64,000 bases of DNA. Source: Psychrobacillus sp. FSL K6-4046 (GTDB lineage Bacteria; Bacillota; Bacilli; Bacillales_A; Planococcaceae). Below the pieces are notes generated by a model. That model saw only the letters and a list, made by a program, of their open reading frames with translations. It had not been told where the DNA came from and did no database searches. Within the stretch, counting starts at the first letter, position 1. Each line of letters begins with the position of its first letter. A program made the position numbers and the translations under genes. Of this stretch, positions 16,629 to 26,571 are shown piece after piece. The stretch spans positions 2,473,312 to 2,537,311 of the forward strand of contig NZ_CP152020.1 in the NCBI RefSeq assembly GCF_038624605.1. Reading direction: 5' to 3'.

Positions 16629-17898
16629 TGTCTGCACCGTCCTTACCAGATAAGAAATAGACAAATTCCTTTTCGATATTTGAAGCCATTTCTTGAATTT
16701 GCTCCTTCGTGACATCTTCCCATTTAGCGGTCCAGTTTTTCACTGTAAAGGATTCATCGAGTTCTTTATATTGATCGTAAATTTCTATTTGTCCTCTAGC
16801 AGAATCCAAAGATTCCTTAAGCTGGTTTTTAAGCATGGATTTTGTCTGATTGATCTCTAAATCAGATATATTTCCTTCTTGCATTTCCTTTAGCTGTTCG
16901 TCTATTAATGCCACAGCTTTTTCCTGTAGGTTGGCATCAATTCCAGCAAATACAAAAATGCGACCATAAAGGGAGGAAAAGCTACTTGAGGCATAGTATG
17001 CCATACTTTCTTTTTCACGAACATTCATGAAAATCTTGGAATGGGCAAAGCCACCAAGAATACCATTAGTAATTTGCATAATTGGGAATTCATTAGAGTA
17101 AAACGTGACTGGAGTTCGATAAGAGATATGTAATTTCCCTTGCTTCATGTCCTGTTTTTCATGTAAAAACTCGTTGTCGTTTGTTGAAACAGCACTTTCT
17201 GTTTCTTTTGGAATGTCTGCAGAACGAGCTTCAAACGGGAAAAATTCACTAATTTTAGTTTTCATTTCATCTACATCTACATCACCTACAATATAGATAG
17301 ATAATGGTTCTTTTGTAAGCAGGTTTTGATGCATTTCTAATAACTGTTCGTTTGTTATTGCCTTCACTGTTTCCACCGTACCATTAGCGCTAATAGAAGC
17401 AGGATGATCGGGTAAAATATTTTCTAATAATCGTTGCTGTGCATAACGAGTTTTATCATCGTACATAGACTGAATACGTTCTATCACTTGTTCTTTTTCT
17501 CGCTTCACAACCGATTCAACAAATTTTCCATTGTCTAAGTTAGGTTGGAAAAGCACTGTTTGTAATAATGAAAGTACTTCATCTACCACAGTTTCATTAG
17601 ACAGATAAGCATCGTTAACAGTTTCGGCATTTAAAGAAAAAATATGATTTAAACCCTTTTTAGATGTGTCAAAATATAATACCGCTCCGAATAATTCATC
17701 TAAACGTTTTCTAAAAGATGCATATGTTGGATATTTGGCATTGCTATATTGCAGTACATTGGAAAGTACCGCTCTTACTGCAGCAGACTCTACAGTTAAT
17801 GGCTGCTTCCATTTAAATGAAATATTAATGGTTTTAAATTGTTCTGTAGGTCTTATATAAAGCTGGACACCTTTGGCTAATTCAAAATGTTGAAACAT
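16621..17898 (-). CDS. ymfF: M16-family peptidase-like protein YmfF (inactive subunit)
   Basis: M16 homologue of 425 residues lacking the HxxEH zinc motif in its N-terminal half; the corresponding segment reads AAVRAVLSNVLQYS. The C-terminal half keeps family features (GILGGFAHSKIFMNVREKESMAYYASS). It probably pairs with YmfH as the non-catalytic subunit. It is first in the ymfF-ymfH-ymfI operon and has a promoter about 65 bp upstream, partly inside the terminator of the preceding operon. GGGGG precedes the ATG. Confidence 0.87.
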   Translation of the reverse strand: MFQHFELAKGVQLYIRPTEQFKTINISFKWKQPLTVESAAVRAVLSNVLQYSNAKYPTYASFRKRLDELFGAVLYFDTSKKGLNHIFSLNAETVNDAYLSNETVVDEVLSLLQTVLFQPNLDNGKFVESVVKREKEQVIERIQSMYDDKTRYAQQRLLENILPDHPASISANGTVETVKAITNEQLLEMHQNLLTKEPLSIYIVGDVDVDEMKTKISEFFPFEARSADIPKETESAVSTNDNEFLHEKQDMKQGKLHISYRTPVTFYSNEFPIMQITNGILGGFAHSKIFMNVREKESMAYYASSSFSSLYGRIFVFAGIDANLQEKAVALIDEQLKEMQEGNISDLEINQTKSMLKNQLKESLDSARGQIEIYDQYKELDESFTVKNWTAKWEDVTKEQIQEMASNIEKEFVYFLSGKDGADNE

Positions 17899-17961
17899 GA
17901 AAAGAATTCCCCCTTTTTCTTTCTAGTGTTACTCATATACCTTTTCACTATACATCTTCTA

Positions 17962-17990
17962 ATTATATCAATACAAACAAAAGGGACCAA
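17962..17990 (-). promoter_or_regulatory. Promoter of ymfF operon, overlapping an upstream terminator
   Basis: TATAAT with an upstream TG (17967-17962, minus strand) and TTGGTC as -35 (17990-17985) are spaced by 17 bp. The -35 lies in the distal arm of the terminator hairpin that ends the nup operon. Confidence 0.6.
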
Positions 17991-18009
17991 ACTTAATTGG
18001 TCCCTTTTT
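17979..18009 (-). terminator. Terminator of the nucleoside transporter operon
   Basis: Perfect stem AAAGGGACCAA / TTGGTCCCTTT (17980-17990 and 17997-18007), about 47 bp after the last permease gene. Confidence 0.85.
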
Positions 18010-18055
18010 AATCGCTATATTTTTTATTATTAATTGGTAAATTCTAAGCAAAAAT

Positions 18056-19015
18056 TTATCTTTTTCCTTTAATATAAGGAATACCGCTCGCTTTAGGAGC
18101 ATTTGCTTTCCCTATAAATCCTGCTACAGCAAGAATCGTTAATGCATATGGTAAAATGTGCAAGTAATAGCTTGGAATCTGATCAATGTATGGTATTTGT
18201 CCACCAACGATACTTAAAGCTTGCGCAAATCCGAAGAAAAGTGCTGCTCCAAGTGCTCCTAGCGGATGCCATTTACCAAAGATCATGGCTGCAAGAGCCA
18301 TAAATCCTTGTCCATTAATTGTAGTGTGACTGAACTCTCCTGAAATAGATTGAGCATATACAGCTCCACCAATACCAGCCAGCATACCAGAAATAATTAC
18401 TGCAATGTATCTCATTTTCTTTACATTAACTCCCATTGTATCTGCTGCCATAGGATGCTCACCTACTGCACGAAGGCGAAGACCAAATGGAGTTTTGTAA
18501 ATAACAAACCATGCTAGAATAGCTACTGCAACAGCTAAAATAGAAGTAGAGTAGACATCCTTAAATAACATTGGTCCGATGATTGGTATTTCACTTAAAC
18601 CAGGAATATCAAAACGTATAAAACGTTCTTGAATATAATCTGTTTGTCCTTTGTCATAGATCATTTTTACTGTGAACAATGCAATAGCGACACCTAACAT
18701 ATTAATCGCTACCCCAGAAATGGTTTGGTCTGCTCTAAACGATACAGATGCTACCGCATGTAGTAAAGCAAATATACCTGAAACAATCATGGCTGCAATA
18801 ACTGCAACCCAAGGTGTCATAGCACCAAACGTACTAACGAAAGTCAGGTTAAAAATGATGGAAATAAAGGCACCCATAACCATCATACCTTCTAGACCAA
18901 TATTAATTACACCAGATCTTTCAGAGAAAACTCCACCTATAGCAGTGAAAACTAAAGGGGCTGCATAGAAAATTGCTGATGGAACGATGAAATATAATAC
19001 ATCTAAAAAGCTCAT
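18056..19015 (-). CDS. nupQ: BMP-type nucleoside ABC transporter permease (NupQ-like)
   Basis: Inner-membrane permease of the BPD_transp_2 family, 319 residues with about 8-9 hydrophobic helices. The family loop GLRLRAVGEHPMAADTMGVN is present and the N-terminus reads GGVFSERSGVINIGLEGMM. It is homologous to B. subtilis YufQ/NupQ. With NupP it forms the channel of a guanosine or other nucleoside importer powered by NupO. It is translationally adjacent to nupP (the stop of nupP abuts this start) and is last in the operon before a strong terminator. Confidence 0.92.
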   Translation of the reverse strand: MSFLDVLYFIVPSAIFYAAPLVFTAIGGVFSERSGVINIGLEGMMVMGAFISIIFNLTFVSTFGAMTPWVAVIAAMIVSGIFALLHAVASVSFRADQTISGVAINMLGVAIALFTVKMIYDKGQTDYIQERFIRFDIPGLSEIPIIGPMLFKDVYSTSILAVAVAILAWFVIYKTPFGLRLRAVGEHPMAADTMGVNVKKMRYIAVIISGMLAGIGGAVYAQSISGEFSHTTINGQGFMALAAMIFGKWHPLGALGAALFFGFAQALSIVGGQIPYIDQIPSYYLHILPYALTILAVAGFIGKANAPKASGIPYIKGKR

Positions 19016-20062
19016 TTAATTCGCCTCCTTTTTCTTACTAATCTTTTCAAGGAAATAGCGAATGACATATCCACAGGCAACGAAGAAAATAATAATCGCA
19101 ATAACAATCGATACAATTTCTATCGGAACTCCTGCAGCGTTAGGCATATTAGTTGCTCCATATTTTAGAGATCCAAATAGTGTAGCACCAAAAATTACTC
19201 CTAGAGGTGTATTCGCCCCCAGTAAAGCCACGGCGATTCCATCAAACCCGATACCTGTGAAGGCACCTTTAGAACTTGCGTAACCAAATGTACCTAATGC
19301 CTCCATAGCACCAGCTAGACCGGCAAAAGCACCTGAGATAACCATAGATAAGATGATATTCTTAGAGACATTCATACCAGCATACTCTGAAGCATGCTTG
19401 TTAAATCCTACTGACTTCAATTCATATCCAGTAGTTGTTTTCTCTAAAATGAACCACATTAATAAAACCATTGCTAACGCAATAAATATTCCATAATGTA
19501 AACGAGAATAGTCTGTCATGCTTTGGAAGAAAGCAGACGTCAGTGAAGCGGTTGGTTTAATAGATTCCGTACTGTCGCCACCATCAGCAACGATTTTAAT
19601 AAGCGCATTCGTTGTATGAAGTGCAATGTAGTTCATCATGATCGTTACTATTACTTCATGCACCTGAAGTTTTGCTTTTAATAATCCTGGTAGGAAAGCC
19701 CACAATCCTCCTGCAACGGCTGCAGCAAGTATTGCTAGTGGTAGATGTATGTACATTGGCAGATCAAATGCAATACCGACGTAAGCCGCTGCAAACCAGC
19801 CTACAAGTAATTGCCCCTCCACTCCAATGTTAAACAGCCCAGTGCGGAAAGCAAACGCCACCGCAAGCCCTGATAATAGGTATGGTGTTATTTGACGTAC
19901 TGTTTCACCCATTCTATAGGCATCTCCAAATATACCTTCCCATAGCGCAGCGTATCCCAAGATAGGATCGTATCCGCTTATTAGCATGACAATCGCACCC
20001 ACGATTAACCCTAGTATTACGGAAATAACAGGGACAAGTATATTTACTACTCTATTCGACAT
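19016..20062 (-). CDS. nupP: BMP-type nucleoside ABC transporter permease (NupP-like)
   Basis: Second permease, 348 residues, multi-spanning, with the family signatures FRTGLFNIGVEGQLLVG and YELKSVGFNKHASEYAGMN. It is homologous to YufP/NupP. It overlaps the upstream ATPase gene by 11 bp, suggesting coupled translation, and pairs with nupQ. Confidence 0.92.
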   Translation of the reverse strand: MSNRVVNILVPVISVILGLIVGAIVMLISGYDPILGYAALWEGIFGDAYRMGETVRQITPYLLSGLAVAFAFRTGLFNIGVEGQLLVGWFAAAYVGIAFDLPMYIHLPLAILAAAVAGGLWAFLPGLLKAKLQVHEVIVTIMMNYIALHTTNALIKIVADGGDSTESIKPTASLTSAFFQSMTDYSRLHYGIFIALAMVLLMWFILEKTTTGYELKSVGFNKHASEYAGMNVSKNIILSMVISGAFAGLAGAMEALGTFGYASSKGAFTGIGFDGIAVALLGANTPLGVIFGATLFGSLKYGATNMPNAAGVPIEIVSIVIAIIIFFVACGYVIRYFLEKISKKKEAN

Positions 20063-21599
20063 GCTCTACATCCCCCTGCTTCTTATCTTTTTCTCTTGTT
20101 TGTCCTGCCATTAATAGACCAAGCTCTTGCTCTGTCGTTTCTTTAGGTAAAAGAGAATCAACAATTTGTCCATCATATATAACAGCAATTCGATCCGATA
20201 CGTTCATAACTTCATCAAGTTCAAACGACAGAAGTAAAACAGCTTTCCCTTTATCTCTTTGTTCTATTAAACGCTGATGAATAAATTCGATTGCCCCTAC
20301 ATCTAAACCACGAGTAGGAAGCGCCGCGATCAACAACTCAGGGTCACGTATAACCTCACGACCGATAATGGCCTTCTGTTGGTTACCTCCTGATAATGCT
20401 CGAGCCAATGTATGCTCACCTTGTGTACGTACATCATATTCTTTAATAATTTTTTGCGCTAAGTTAGACACTTTTTTGTAATTTATAATTCCTCTTTTAG
20501 AAATAGGCTCTAAATAATAGGTTTGAAGAGCAATATTGTGACCAATTGGAAAATCTAAAACTAAACCATGTCTATGTCTATCCTGTGGAATATGTCCAAC
20601 TCCCGCCTCTGTCACTTTACGAGGTTTTTTGTTTGTAATATCTATTCCATTTAGATTTATAGATCCACTCTTAGACTTACGAAGACCAGTAATTGCCTCA
20701 ATTAGCTCACTTTGACCATTTCCGTCAATCCCTGCTAAACCGAGAATTTCACCTTTGCGAACAGTTAAGTTTAACCCTTTAACCTTTTCAATACCTCTAT
20801 AGTCTGTCACTATTAAGTCTTTAATGATCAATGCTTCTTCCTTAGGTTTAGCTTCGCCCTTAACTGTTTTAAATTCAACCTGACGTCCAACCATAAGCGA
20901 TGCCAATTCGTTTGGATTTGTTTCTGCTGTTATAACAGTACCAATTCCTTTACCTTTACGAATAACCGTGACTCTATCCGACACATCCATAATTTCTTTA
21001 AGTTTGTGCGTTATTAAAATGATAGATTTACCTTCTTTAATAAGACGCTTCATAATTTGAATAAGCTCATTAATCTCTTGAGGAGTTAAAGAGGCTGTCG
21101 GTTCATCAAAAATTAGTATTTCAGCACCACGATAAAGCGTTTTCAAAATTTCTACCCGCTGTTGCATTCCTACGGAAATGTCCTCTATTTTTGCATAAGG
21201 GTCTACATTTAATCCGTAAGTTTCTGACAGTTGCTCTATTTTACGTGCAGCATCCTTAATATTTACGACACCGCCATTAGTTGGTTCGTTACCTAAAATA
21301 ATATTTTCCGTAACTGTAAAGTTTTCCACTAGCATGAAATGCTGATGAACCATTCCAATTCCCAGGTCATTGGCAACGTTTGGGTCCGTAATTTTCACAG
21401 ACTTACCTCTTACTTTTATGTCGCCTGCTTCTGGTTGATACAGACCGAATAATACGTTCATGAGAGTGGACTTTCCTGCTCCATTCTCACCTAAAAGAGC
21501 ATGTATTTCTCCCTTTTTCAATTGAAGGGTTATATTATCATTTGCTACGAAAGTTCCAAACTCTTTCCGAATGCCTAGCATTTCTATTACATAATCCAA
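20052..21599 (-). CDS. nupO: BMP-type nucleoside ABC transporter, duplicated ATPase (NupO-like)
   Basis: 515-residue protein with two ABC domains, of the RbsA/YufO type. Domain 1 has Walker A GENGAGKST (37-45), a divergent signature ISVGMQQRVE and Walker B ILIFDEPTASL. Domain 2 has a non-canonical Walker A (GIDGNGQSE, no Lys), the signature LSGGNQQK and a degenerate Walker B (LLIAALPTRGLD), as is common for the second half in this family. It energises NupP and NupQ. A partly terminating hairpin separates it from the binding-protein gene upstream. Confidence 0.93.
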   Translation of the reverse strand: MDYVIEMLGIRKEFGTFVANDNITLQLKKGEIHALLGENGAGKSTLMNVLFGLYQPEAGDIKVRGKSVKITDPNVANDLGIGMVHQHFMLVENFTVTENIILGNEPTNGGVVNIKDAARKIEQLSETYGLNVDPYAKIEDISVGMQQRVEILKTLYRGAEILIFDEPTASLTPQEINELIQIMKRLIKEGKSIILITHKLKEIMDVSDRVTVIRKGKGIGTVITAETNPNELASLMVGRQVEFKTVKGEAKPKEEALIIKDLIVTDYRGIEKVKGLNLTVRKGEILGLAGIDGNGQSELIEAITGLRKSKSGSINLNGIDITNKKPRKVTEAGVGHIPQDRHRHGLVLDFPIGHNIALQTYYLEPISKRGIINYKKVSNLAQKIIKEYDVRTQGEHTLARALSGGNQQKAIIGREVIRDPELLIAALPTRGLDVGAIEFIHQRLIEQRDKGKAVLLLSFELDEVMNVSDRIAVIYDGQIVDSLLPKETTEQELGLLMAGQTREKDKKQGDVEHVE

Positions 21600-21685
21600 T
21601 GAATTTCACTCCCTACTTGAATACTAGTACTAAATTAATACAGGAAAGACTTTAAATATTTAAAATCTTTCGTCCATTAATTTAA

Positions 21686-21721
21686 AATATCATAAAGACC
21701 GAGCAAGTCGGCCTTTATGAT
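21686..21721 (-). terminator. Attenuating terminator between binding-protein and ATPase genes
   Basis: Stem ATCATAAAGACCGA / TCGGCCTTTATGAT (21689-21702 and 21708-21721, one G-U pair), followed on the minus strand by ATTTTAAAT. A leaky hairpin at this position would keep the binding protein in excess over the membrane components. Confidence 0.7.
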
Positions 21722-21732
21722 GTTAAGTCAAA

Positions 21733-22827
21733 TTATTCTACAGTTTCAGGAACTACGATTTCACCAGAAGCGATTTTTTTAGAATATTCTTCAATTTTCG
21801 CTAAAACATCCTCAGGAATAGCTCCACGTGAATCAGCAAGCTGAACACCTTCTTCTGCTAAACCGTAAGTAACCGTTTTACCACCTGGGAATTTCCCTTC
21901 CATTGTTTCTTTTGCAATGTTTTGTACTGCTACATCAACACGTTTTTGCATAGAAGTAAGCGTTACATTAGTGTCGCCAACTGCTCCTTCTTCGTATTGG
22001 TCAGAGTCAACTCCAATAACCCATACGTTAGCATCTTTATCTTTTGTTTTACGTTCTTTAGCTTCTGCAAAAACACCATTACCAGTTCCACCAGCTGCGT
22101 GGAAAATAATGTCTACGCCTGAAGAGTACATACGATTTGCTGTTGTTTTACCAAGAGCTGCATCGTCAAATTTACCAGTATACTGAACATCTACTTTAAT
22201 AGATGGATCAACTGCTTTAACTCCTGCAAGGAAACCTGCTTCAAAGCGTTCAATAACAGGAATTTCCATTCCACCAACAAAACCAATTTGTTTTGATTCA
22301 GACATTAATGCTGCTGCTACTCCAGCAAGGTAAGAACCTTCTTGTTCTTTAAACATTACAGAAGCAACGTTTGGAGCATCAACTACTGCATCAATAATTG
22401 CTAATTGAGCATCTTTTTGCTGTTCAGCAATTGTAGTGATAGGCTTTTCCATCAAGAAACCAATACCATAAACTATGTCGAAGTCACGACGAACTAAGTT
22501 AGTAATATTGTTGATATAATCTGCATCTGATTGTGATTGTAAATAATCGTAACCGCCATCGCCTTTTTTAAGACCATGCTCTTTACCGAATGCTTCAATA
22601 CCTTCCCAAGCTAATTGGTTGAATGATTTATCATCTACTCCACCGACGTCTGTAACCATTGCGATTGAGATGTCTGCTGTTTCTTCAGTTCCAGTACCAG
22701 CATTAGAACCTTCGTCTTTCTTTGTTTCCTCATCTTTAGAACCACATGCTCCAAGAATTGTACCAGCAGCTAAAACAAGTGATAAGCCTAAACCAAATTT
22801 ACGTTTCGTCAACTTGAAAACCCCCAT
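21733..22827 (-). CDS. nupN: BMP-family nucleoside-binding lipoprotein (NupN-like)
   Basis: Substrate-binding lipoprotein of the basic-membrane-protein (BMP/PnrA) family that captures purine nucleosides for the NupOPQ importer. The N-terminus has KRKFG, a hydrophobic core and a lipobox ILGAC with Cys28 as the lipidation site, followed by a Ser/Glu/Lys-rich linker. The BMP domain (about 50-350) includes VGGVDDKSFNQLAWEG and FHAAGGTGNGVFAEA. Start is uncertain: ATG 22827 has only a weak purine-rich site, while TTG 22812 has GGGGG 8 bases upstream and would give the more usual short leader. It lies 32 bp after the GntR gene. Confidence 0.92.
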   Translation of the reverse strand: MGVFKLTKRKFGLGLSLVLAAGTILGACGSKDEETKKDEGSNAGTGTEETADISIAMVTDVGGVDDKSFNQLAWEGIEAFGKEHGLKKGDGGYDYLQSQSDADYINNITNLVRRDFDIVYGIGFLMEKPITTIAEQQKDAQLAIIDAVVDAPNVASVMFKEQEGSYLAGVAAALMSESKQIGFVGGMEIPVIERFEAGFLAGVKAVDPSIKVDVQYTGKFDDAALGKTTANRMYSSGVDIIFHAAGGTGNGVFAEAKERKTKDKDANVWVIGVDSDQYEEGAVGDTNVTLTSMQKRVDVAVQNIAKETMEGKFPGGKTVTYGLAEEGVQLADSRGAIPEDVLAKIEEYSKKIASGEIVVPETVE

Positions 22828-22859
22828 TATTTTTCTTCTTCTTAGCAGGAACTACTTTT

Positions 22860-23588
22860 TTACACCCTTTTCCGAACTACATGAAAGCTAAATTTGTCTG
22901 CTCGAAAATAATTTTTCGAATATAAAACTACACGATCATTCTCATCATAATGCAATTGTTTTAAAATCAGCAACGAAGTCTCTGGATCACAATTTAAGGT
23001 TGGTGAAGCTACTTCATGATATCCCACTGGATCAATGAAGGTAACCGCATGCGAAATCCTTATATCACCTGATTCCTCCAATGCTGTAAAAATAGAGCCT
23101 TCTTTTCTTATAAGAAAATCTGCCGGTAAATAATATTGTGGAACTTTATCGATACAATATACCACTGGTTCACCATCTGCAGTTCGGACCCGCTCCATTG
23201 TAACAACGGTCGTATCCTCCTCACACTGGAATCGTTTTGCATCATCTTCAGATGCTTCTGATTCCATTGAACTAAGGTAAATAGTACCAGGCTCCATCCC
23301 TGCGTTTCTAATCATCGCCGAAACACTTGAGAGTTGTTCAATCCCTGATGTAAAAACAGGCTTTGAGTTAACAAAGGTTCCTACACCATGTCTTCTTACG
23401 ATAATATTTTCTTCCTCTAGCACTCGCAGAGCTTCTCGTAAAGTTGCTCTACTTACCCCAAGAAGCTTGGCCAATTCAAATTCAGAAGGTAACTTCTCCT
23501 TTTCTTTGAAAATCCCTTTTTCAATGTCTTGTTTAAGACGATCGATTACTTGTAGGTATAAATGCCTTTGATCCATTTTTATTGTCAT
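22860..23588 (-). CDS. ymfC: GntR/HutC-family transcriptional regulator (YmfC)
   Basis: 242-residue repressor-type regulator. The N-terminal winged helix (about 8-75) contains [27 protein letters not shown] split by the usual turn, and HGVGTFV. The C-terminal UTRA ligand-binding domain (about 95-240) contains [16 protein letters not shown]. It is directly upstream of, and probably co-transcribed with, the nucleoside transporter genes, so it is a candidate sensor for that system. A perfect inverted repeat lies between its promoter and start, suggesting autorepression. The ligand is unknown. Confidence 0.9.
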   Translation of the reverse strand: MTIKMDQRHLYLQVIDRLKQDIEKGIFKEKEKLPSEFELAKLLGVSRATLREALRVLEEENIIVRRHGVGTFVNSKPVFTSGIEQLSSVSAMIRNAGMEPGTIYLSSMESEASEDDAKRFQCEEDTTVVTMERVRTADGEPVVYCIDKVPQYYLPADFLIRKEGSIFTALEESGDIRISHAVTFIDPVGYHEVASPTLNCDPETSLLILKQLHYDENDRVVLYSKNYFRADKFSFHVVRKRV

Positions 23589-23612
23589 TTAAAACACCAC
23601 CATTATGAAGAG

Positions 23613-23626
23613 ATCAGACCTCTGAT
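23613..23626. promoter_or_regulatory. Candidate GntR operator upstream of ymfC
   Basis: ATCAGA-CC-TCTGAT is a perfect inverted repeat with a 2-bp spacer, 25 bp upstream of the ymfC start and just downstream of the proposed -10. Size and symmetry fit a GntR-family dimer site. Confidence 0.6.
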
Positions 23627-23653
23627 GTAAAACTTTCCTACTAATCAGTACAT

Positions 23654-23682
23654 ACTATACCACTTTTAATCTTTTAAATAAA
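23654..23682 (-). promoter_or_regulatory. Candidate promoter of the ymfC-nup operon
   Basis: TATAGT at 23659-23654 on the minus strand with a weak -35 TTTATT 17 bp upstream. The operator-like palindrome lies about 28 bp downstream. Confidence 0.4.
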
Positions 23683-24055
23683 TACTTTATTTACGAAATT
23701 ATTATTTGTTTTTACGTTGTTAATATATAAATGTAATCATTTTGTCATAATATATCTCTTAATGTGTGATACTAATTGATAAAAACCCTTGAAAACACTG
23801 AATTTTGTCAGTGTTTTAAATTGCTTCACATTGTAGTAAAAAAAAGGAATTATATATAAAAATTACATTCAAAATATAGTAATAAATTTTATTTAGCCTT
23901 ACTGTTTTAAATCTTTAAAAATCAAATTTTTCTTAGAAGCATTTTACATTTACCAACTTTTGGTAGTCACCTTCCAGGAATGCACGATAACCCCTCTGCT
24001 TTGCTTACGCATGTTTGTAATGTCTTTAAAAATAAATTATTTATTCTTTAGTAAT
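23683..24055. other. AT-rich gap between spoIIIE and ymfC
   Basis: No coding signal in about 370 bp. It contains one perfect hairpin, AAAACACTGA / TCAGTGTTTT (23792-23801 and 23808-23817), that could act as a secondary terminator. Confidence 0.45.
23792..23817. terminator. Isolated perfect hairpin with A/T flanks
   Basis: AAAACACTGA, 6-base loop, TCAGTGTTTT. The A-rich left arm and T-rich right arm allow termination on either strand. It sits about 325 bp beyond the spoIIIE stop, after that gene's own terminator. Confidence 0.5.
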
Positions 24056-24095
24056 TAAAAAAGATAATCGAGTATAGAACTTCTCGATTATCTTT
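24056..24095 (-). terminator. Terminator after spoIIIE
   Basis: Perfect 13-bp stem AAAGATAATCGAG / CTCGATTATCTTT (24060-24072 and 24083-24095) followed by TTTTTAATT on the minus strand. Confidence 0.85.
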
Positions 24096-24140
24096 CGTAT
24101 GTTTGCATATGTTATTCCTCATAAATGGTTAGCACATTTT

Positions 24141-26447
24141 TTACAATGGATCTTGGTCGTAATCTTGTTTTGATATTAACACTTGTCTTGGTTTACTTCC
24201 TTCGTATGGTCCTACGATTCCACCCATTTCAAGCTGATCAATAATACGTGCAGCCCTAGAATATCCAACACGGAAGCGTCTTTGGATCAAGGAAACTGAA
24301 GCTGTTTGCATTTCCATGACTAGTTGTGCGGCATCATCATACAGTTCATCTCGTTCTAACTGCTCCTGCGATTCTTCCACTTCATCTGGAATCATTTCCT
24401 CTTGGTAGTTTGCCTTTTGCTGCTCAATTACAAAATCGACAATTCTCTCTACTTCGGCATCTGACAAATAGGCGCCTTGTACACGAACAGGCTTAGAGCT
24501 GCCAGCTGGTAGGAAGAGCATATCCCCTCTACCTAGAAGTTTTTCTGCTCCACCCATATCCAAAATAGTTCTCGAATCTATGGAAGAAGATACCGCAAAT
24601 GCAATTCTTGAAGGTATATTAGCTTTAATGATTCCTGTAATAACATCCACACTCGGTCGTTGTGTCGCTATTATCAAATGGATTCCAGCTGCACGGGCCA
24701 TTTGAGCGAGTCGTGTGATAGAATCCTCTACATCACTTGAAGCTACCATCATCAAATCAGCTAGCTCATCGACTATCACTACAATAAATGGAAGTTTAGG
24801 ATGCTTCTCTTCATTTTCTTCATTCCATTTTTCTATATGGTCGTTGTAGCCTTGGATATTTCTCGTCCCTGTATGGGAAAATAAGTCATATCTTCTTTCC
24901 ATTTCAGAAACAATTTTTTTCAATGCCTGGGATGCTTTTCTTGGATCCGTAACTACGGGTGCTAACAAATGGGGAATCCCATTATAGACGTTAAGCTCAA
25001 CCATTTTTGGATCAATCATCATCATTTTAACTTCATGCGGTTTTGCTCGCATCATAATGCTTGTTATAATCCCGTTTATACAAACACTTTTCCCGCTACC
25101 TGTCGAACCGGCAACAAGTAAATGAGGCATTTTGTTTAATTCGGCTAATACTGCCTGTCCGGTAACATCACGACCAAAACCTATTAATAGTTTTTGGCTT
25201 GGCTTATTATTCTCTTTTGCCTCTAGTACTTCTCGTAAGCTTACGATTGCCACTTCTTTGTTTGGTACTTCTATCCCTATAGCAGACTTCCCTGGGATTG
25301 GAGCTTCAATTCGGATATCTCTAGCCGCTAAAGCAAGTGCTAAATCATCGTGAAGACTTACGATTCTACTAACCTTCACTCCTACGTCAGGAAGTACCTC
25401 ATACTTAGTAACTGCAGGCCCTAAATGGACTTGCATGACTTTTGCCTTTACCCCAAAGCTTAAGAACGTTTGCTCGAGCTTTTTAGCATTAGCTTGAATT
25501 GCATTTAACTCTCCACTTTGATCATTGTGCTCTGGAGAATCTAATAGATTAATACTCGGTAACTGATAATCTTCGTTTTCCAGTTCATCCGCATCCATAT
25601 TAATCTCAATAGGTTCTGTTGGTTCTGTCGATTCATTTGTCTCATCTTTTCTTGTGATTCTCTCTGTAAAAGCAGAGATAATCGGAGAAGATGGGATTTC
25701 TGGTTCTTCTTGTGGCGGATGATTGGAGTCAAGTATGGTAACAGCTTGCTCCGACTCTTCTTGTACTGCATCTTTACGAGATCTGCGCGAAACCTTCTTC
25801 TGCTCCGTTGAAGGCTTTTTCTTTTCAGCTTTTGGTCGGTTCTTAAAGCTTTCAGCCATCTTAGGAGATACTTCTACCAAATAAGGTACAAGTGCTTTTC
25901 CTGTCAAAAGAACGATACCAATTAATAAGAGTAGCCAGCTAATAACTTTTGCACCAGCAGAGTCAAACAACACATGGAATGAGGCAAACAGAATAGCCCC
26001 AATCATACCTCCACCTAGAGAACTACTTCTATTCGTAATACCTCCACTTTCTACTAAGACCCTGTAGCTTTCCCTTAGAACAGAGTTCGTCATCAGTGCC
26101 TTGCCCTCAAACAGTTGCTCAAAAAGTGCTAAATGACTAAATATTAGTAAGCTGCTTAAAATAAAGGCTCCACTTAATAACAAGCGATGATTCCACGGTG
26201 GAAAGGATTGTTTGATCATTATAATAAGAGCATAAATAACGAACATAAATGGTATCGCGATATGCCAATTTCCAAATAAAAAATACCCAATATAAGCGAG
26301 TACTTCTCCAACTAAGCCATATTCAAAGAATGAAATAACTGCGATTCCCAATATGAGAAGCCCTATTATTTCAAACATTAAAGGATGAAGGGATTTCTTC
26401 TTACTTTTATTTTTGTTAACTTTTTTCTTTGTTTTCTTCTTTGCCAA
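24141..26447 (-). CDS. spoIIIE: DNA translocase of the FtsK/SpoIIIE family
   Basis: Septal DNA pump that moves the chromosome through the division or sporulation septum. Residues about 20-190 contain four membrane helices and resemble B. subtilis SpoIIIE ([12 protein letters not shown]). An acidic/Pro linker follows (about 200-310). The RecA-like motor carries Walker A GSTGSGKS (about 447-454) and Walker [14 protein letters not shown]. The C-terminal gamma winged helix ([30 protein letters not shown]) recognises SRS-type DNA sequences. Start TTG 26447 (giving MAKKKTKKK) is chosen over GTG 26456 because it aligns with SpoIIIE and follows AGGTGAT. B. subtilis tepA, usually upstream, is missing. 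Confidence 0.93.
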   Translation of the reverse strand: MAKKKTKKKVNKNKSKKKSLHPLMFEIIGLLILGIAVISFFEYGLVGEVLAYIGYFLFGNWHIAIPFMFVIYALIIMIKQSFPPWNHRLLLSGAFILSSLLIFSHLALFEQLFEGKALMTNSVLRESYRVLVESGGITNRSSSLGGGMIGAILFASFHVLFDSAGAKVISWLLLLIGIVLLTGKALVPYLVEVSPKMAESFKNRPKAEKKKPSTEQKKVSRRSRKDAVQEESEQAVTILDSNHPPQEEPEIPSSPIISAFTERITRKDETNESTEPTEPIEINMDADELENEDYQLPSINLLDSPEHNDQSGELNAIQANAKKLEQTFLSFGVKAKVMQVHLGPAVTKYEVLPDVGVKVSRIVSLHDDLALALAARDIRIEAPIPGKSAIGIEVPNKEVAIVSLREVLEAKENNKPSQKLLIGFGRDVTGQAVLAELNKMPHLLVAGSTGSGKSVCINGIITSIMMRAKPHEVKMMMIDPKMVELNVYNGIPHLLAPVVTDPRKASQALKKIVSEMERRYDLFSHTGTRNIQGYNDHIEKWNEENEEKHPKLPFIVVIVDELADLMMVASSDVEDSITRLAQMARAAGIHLIIATQRPSVDVITGIIKANIPSRIAFAVSSSIDSRTILDMGGAEKLLGRGDMLFLPAGSSKPVRVQGAYLSDAEVERIVDFVIEQQKANYQEEMIPDEVEESQEQLERDELYDDAAQLVMEMQTASVSLIQRRFRVGYSRAARIIDQLEMGGIVGPYEGSKPRQVLISKQDYDQDPL

Positions 26448-26522
26448 GAATATCACCTGCTTTGCATTAAGTATTCTCTATTAGGATGTCCCTAACAGGT
26501 AAAATATAACAGCTTAAAAAGA

Positions 26523-26557
26523 TAAAAAAGATTTCCTTCCACTGGGGAAAGGAAATC
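26523..26557 (-). terminator. rnjB terminator
   Basis: On the minus strand GATTTCCTT and AAGGAAATC (26557-26549 and 26538-26530) form a stem with a 10-base loop, then TTTTTTATC. It begins 14 bp after the rnjB stop. Confidence 0.82.
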
Positions 26558-26571
26558 CTGATTTTTAGATA

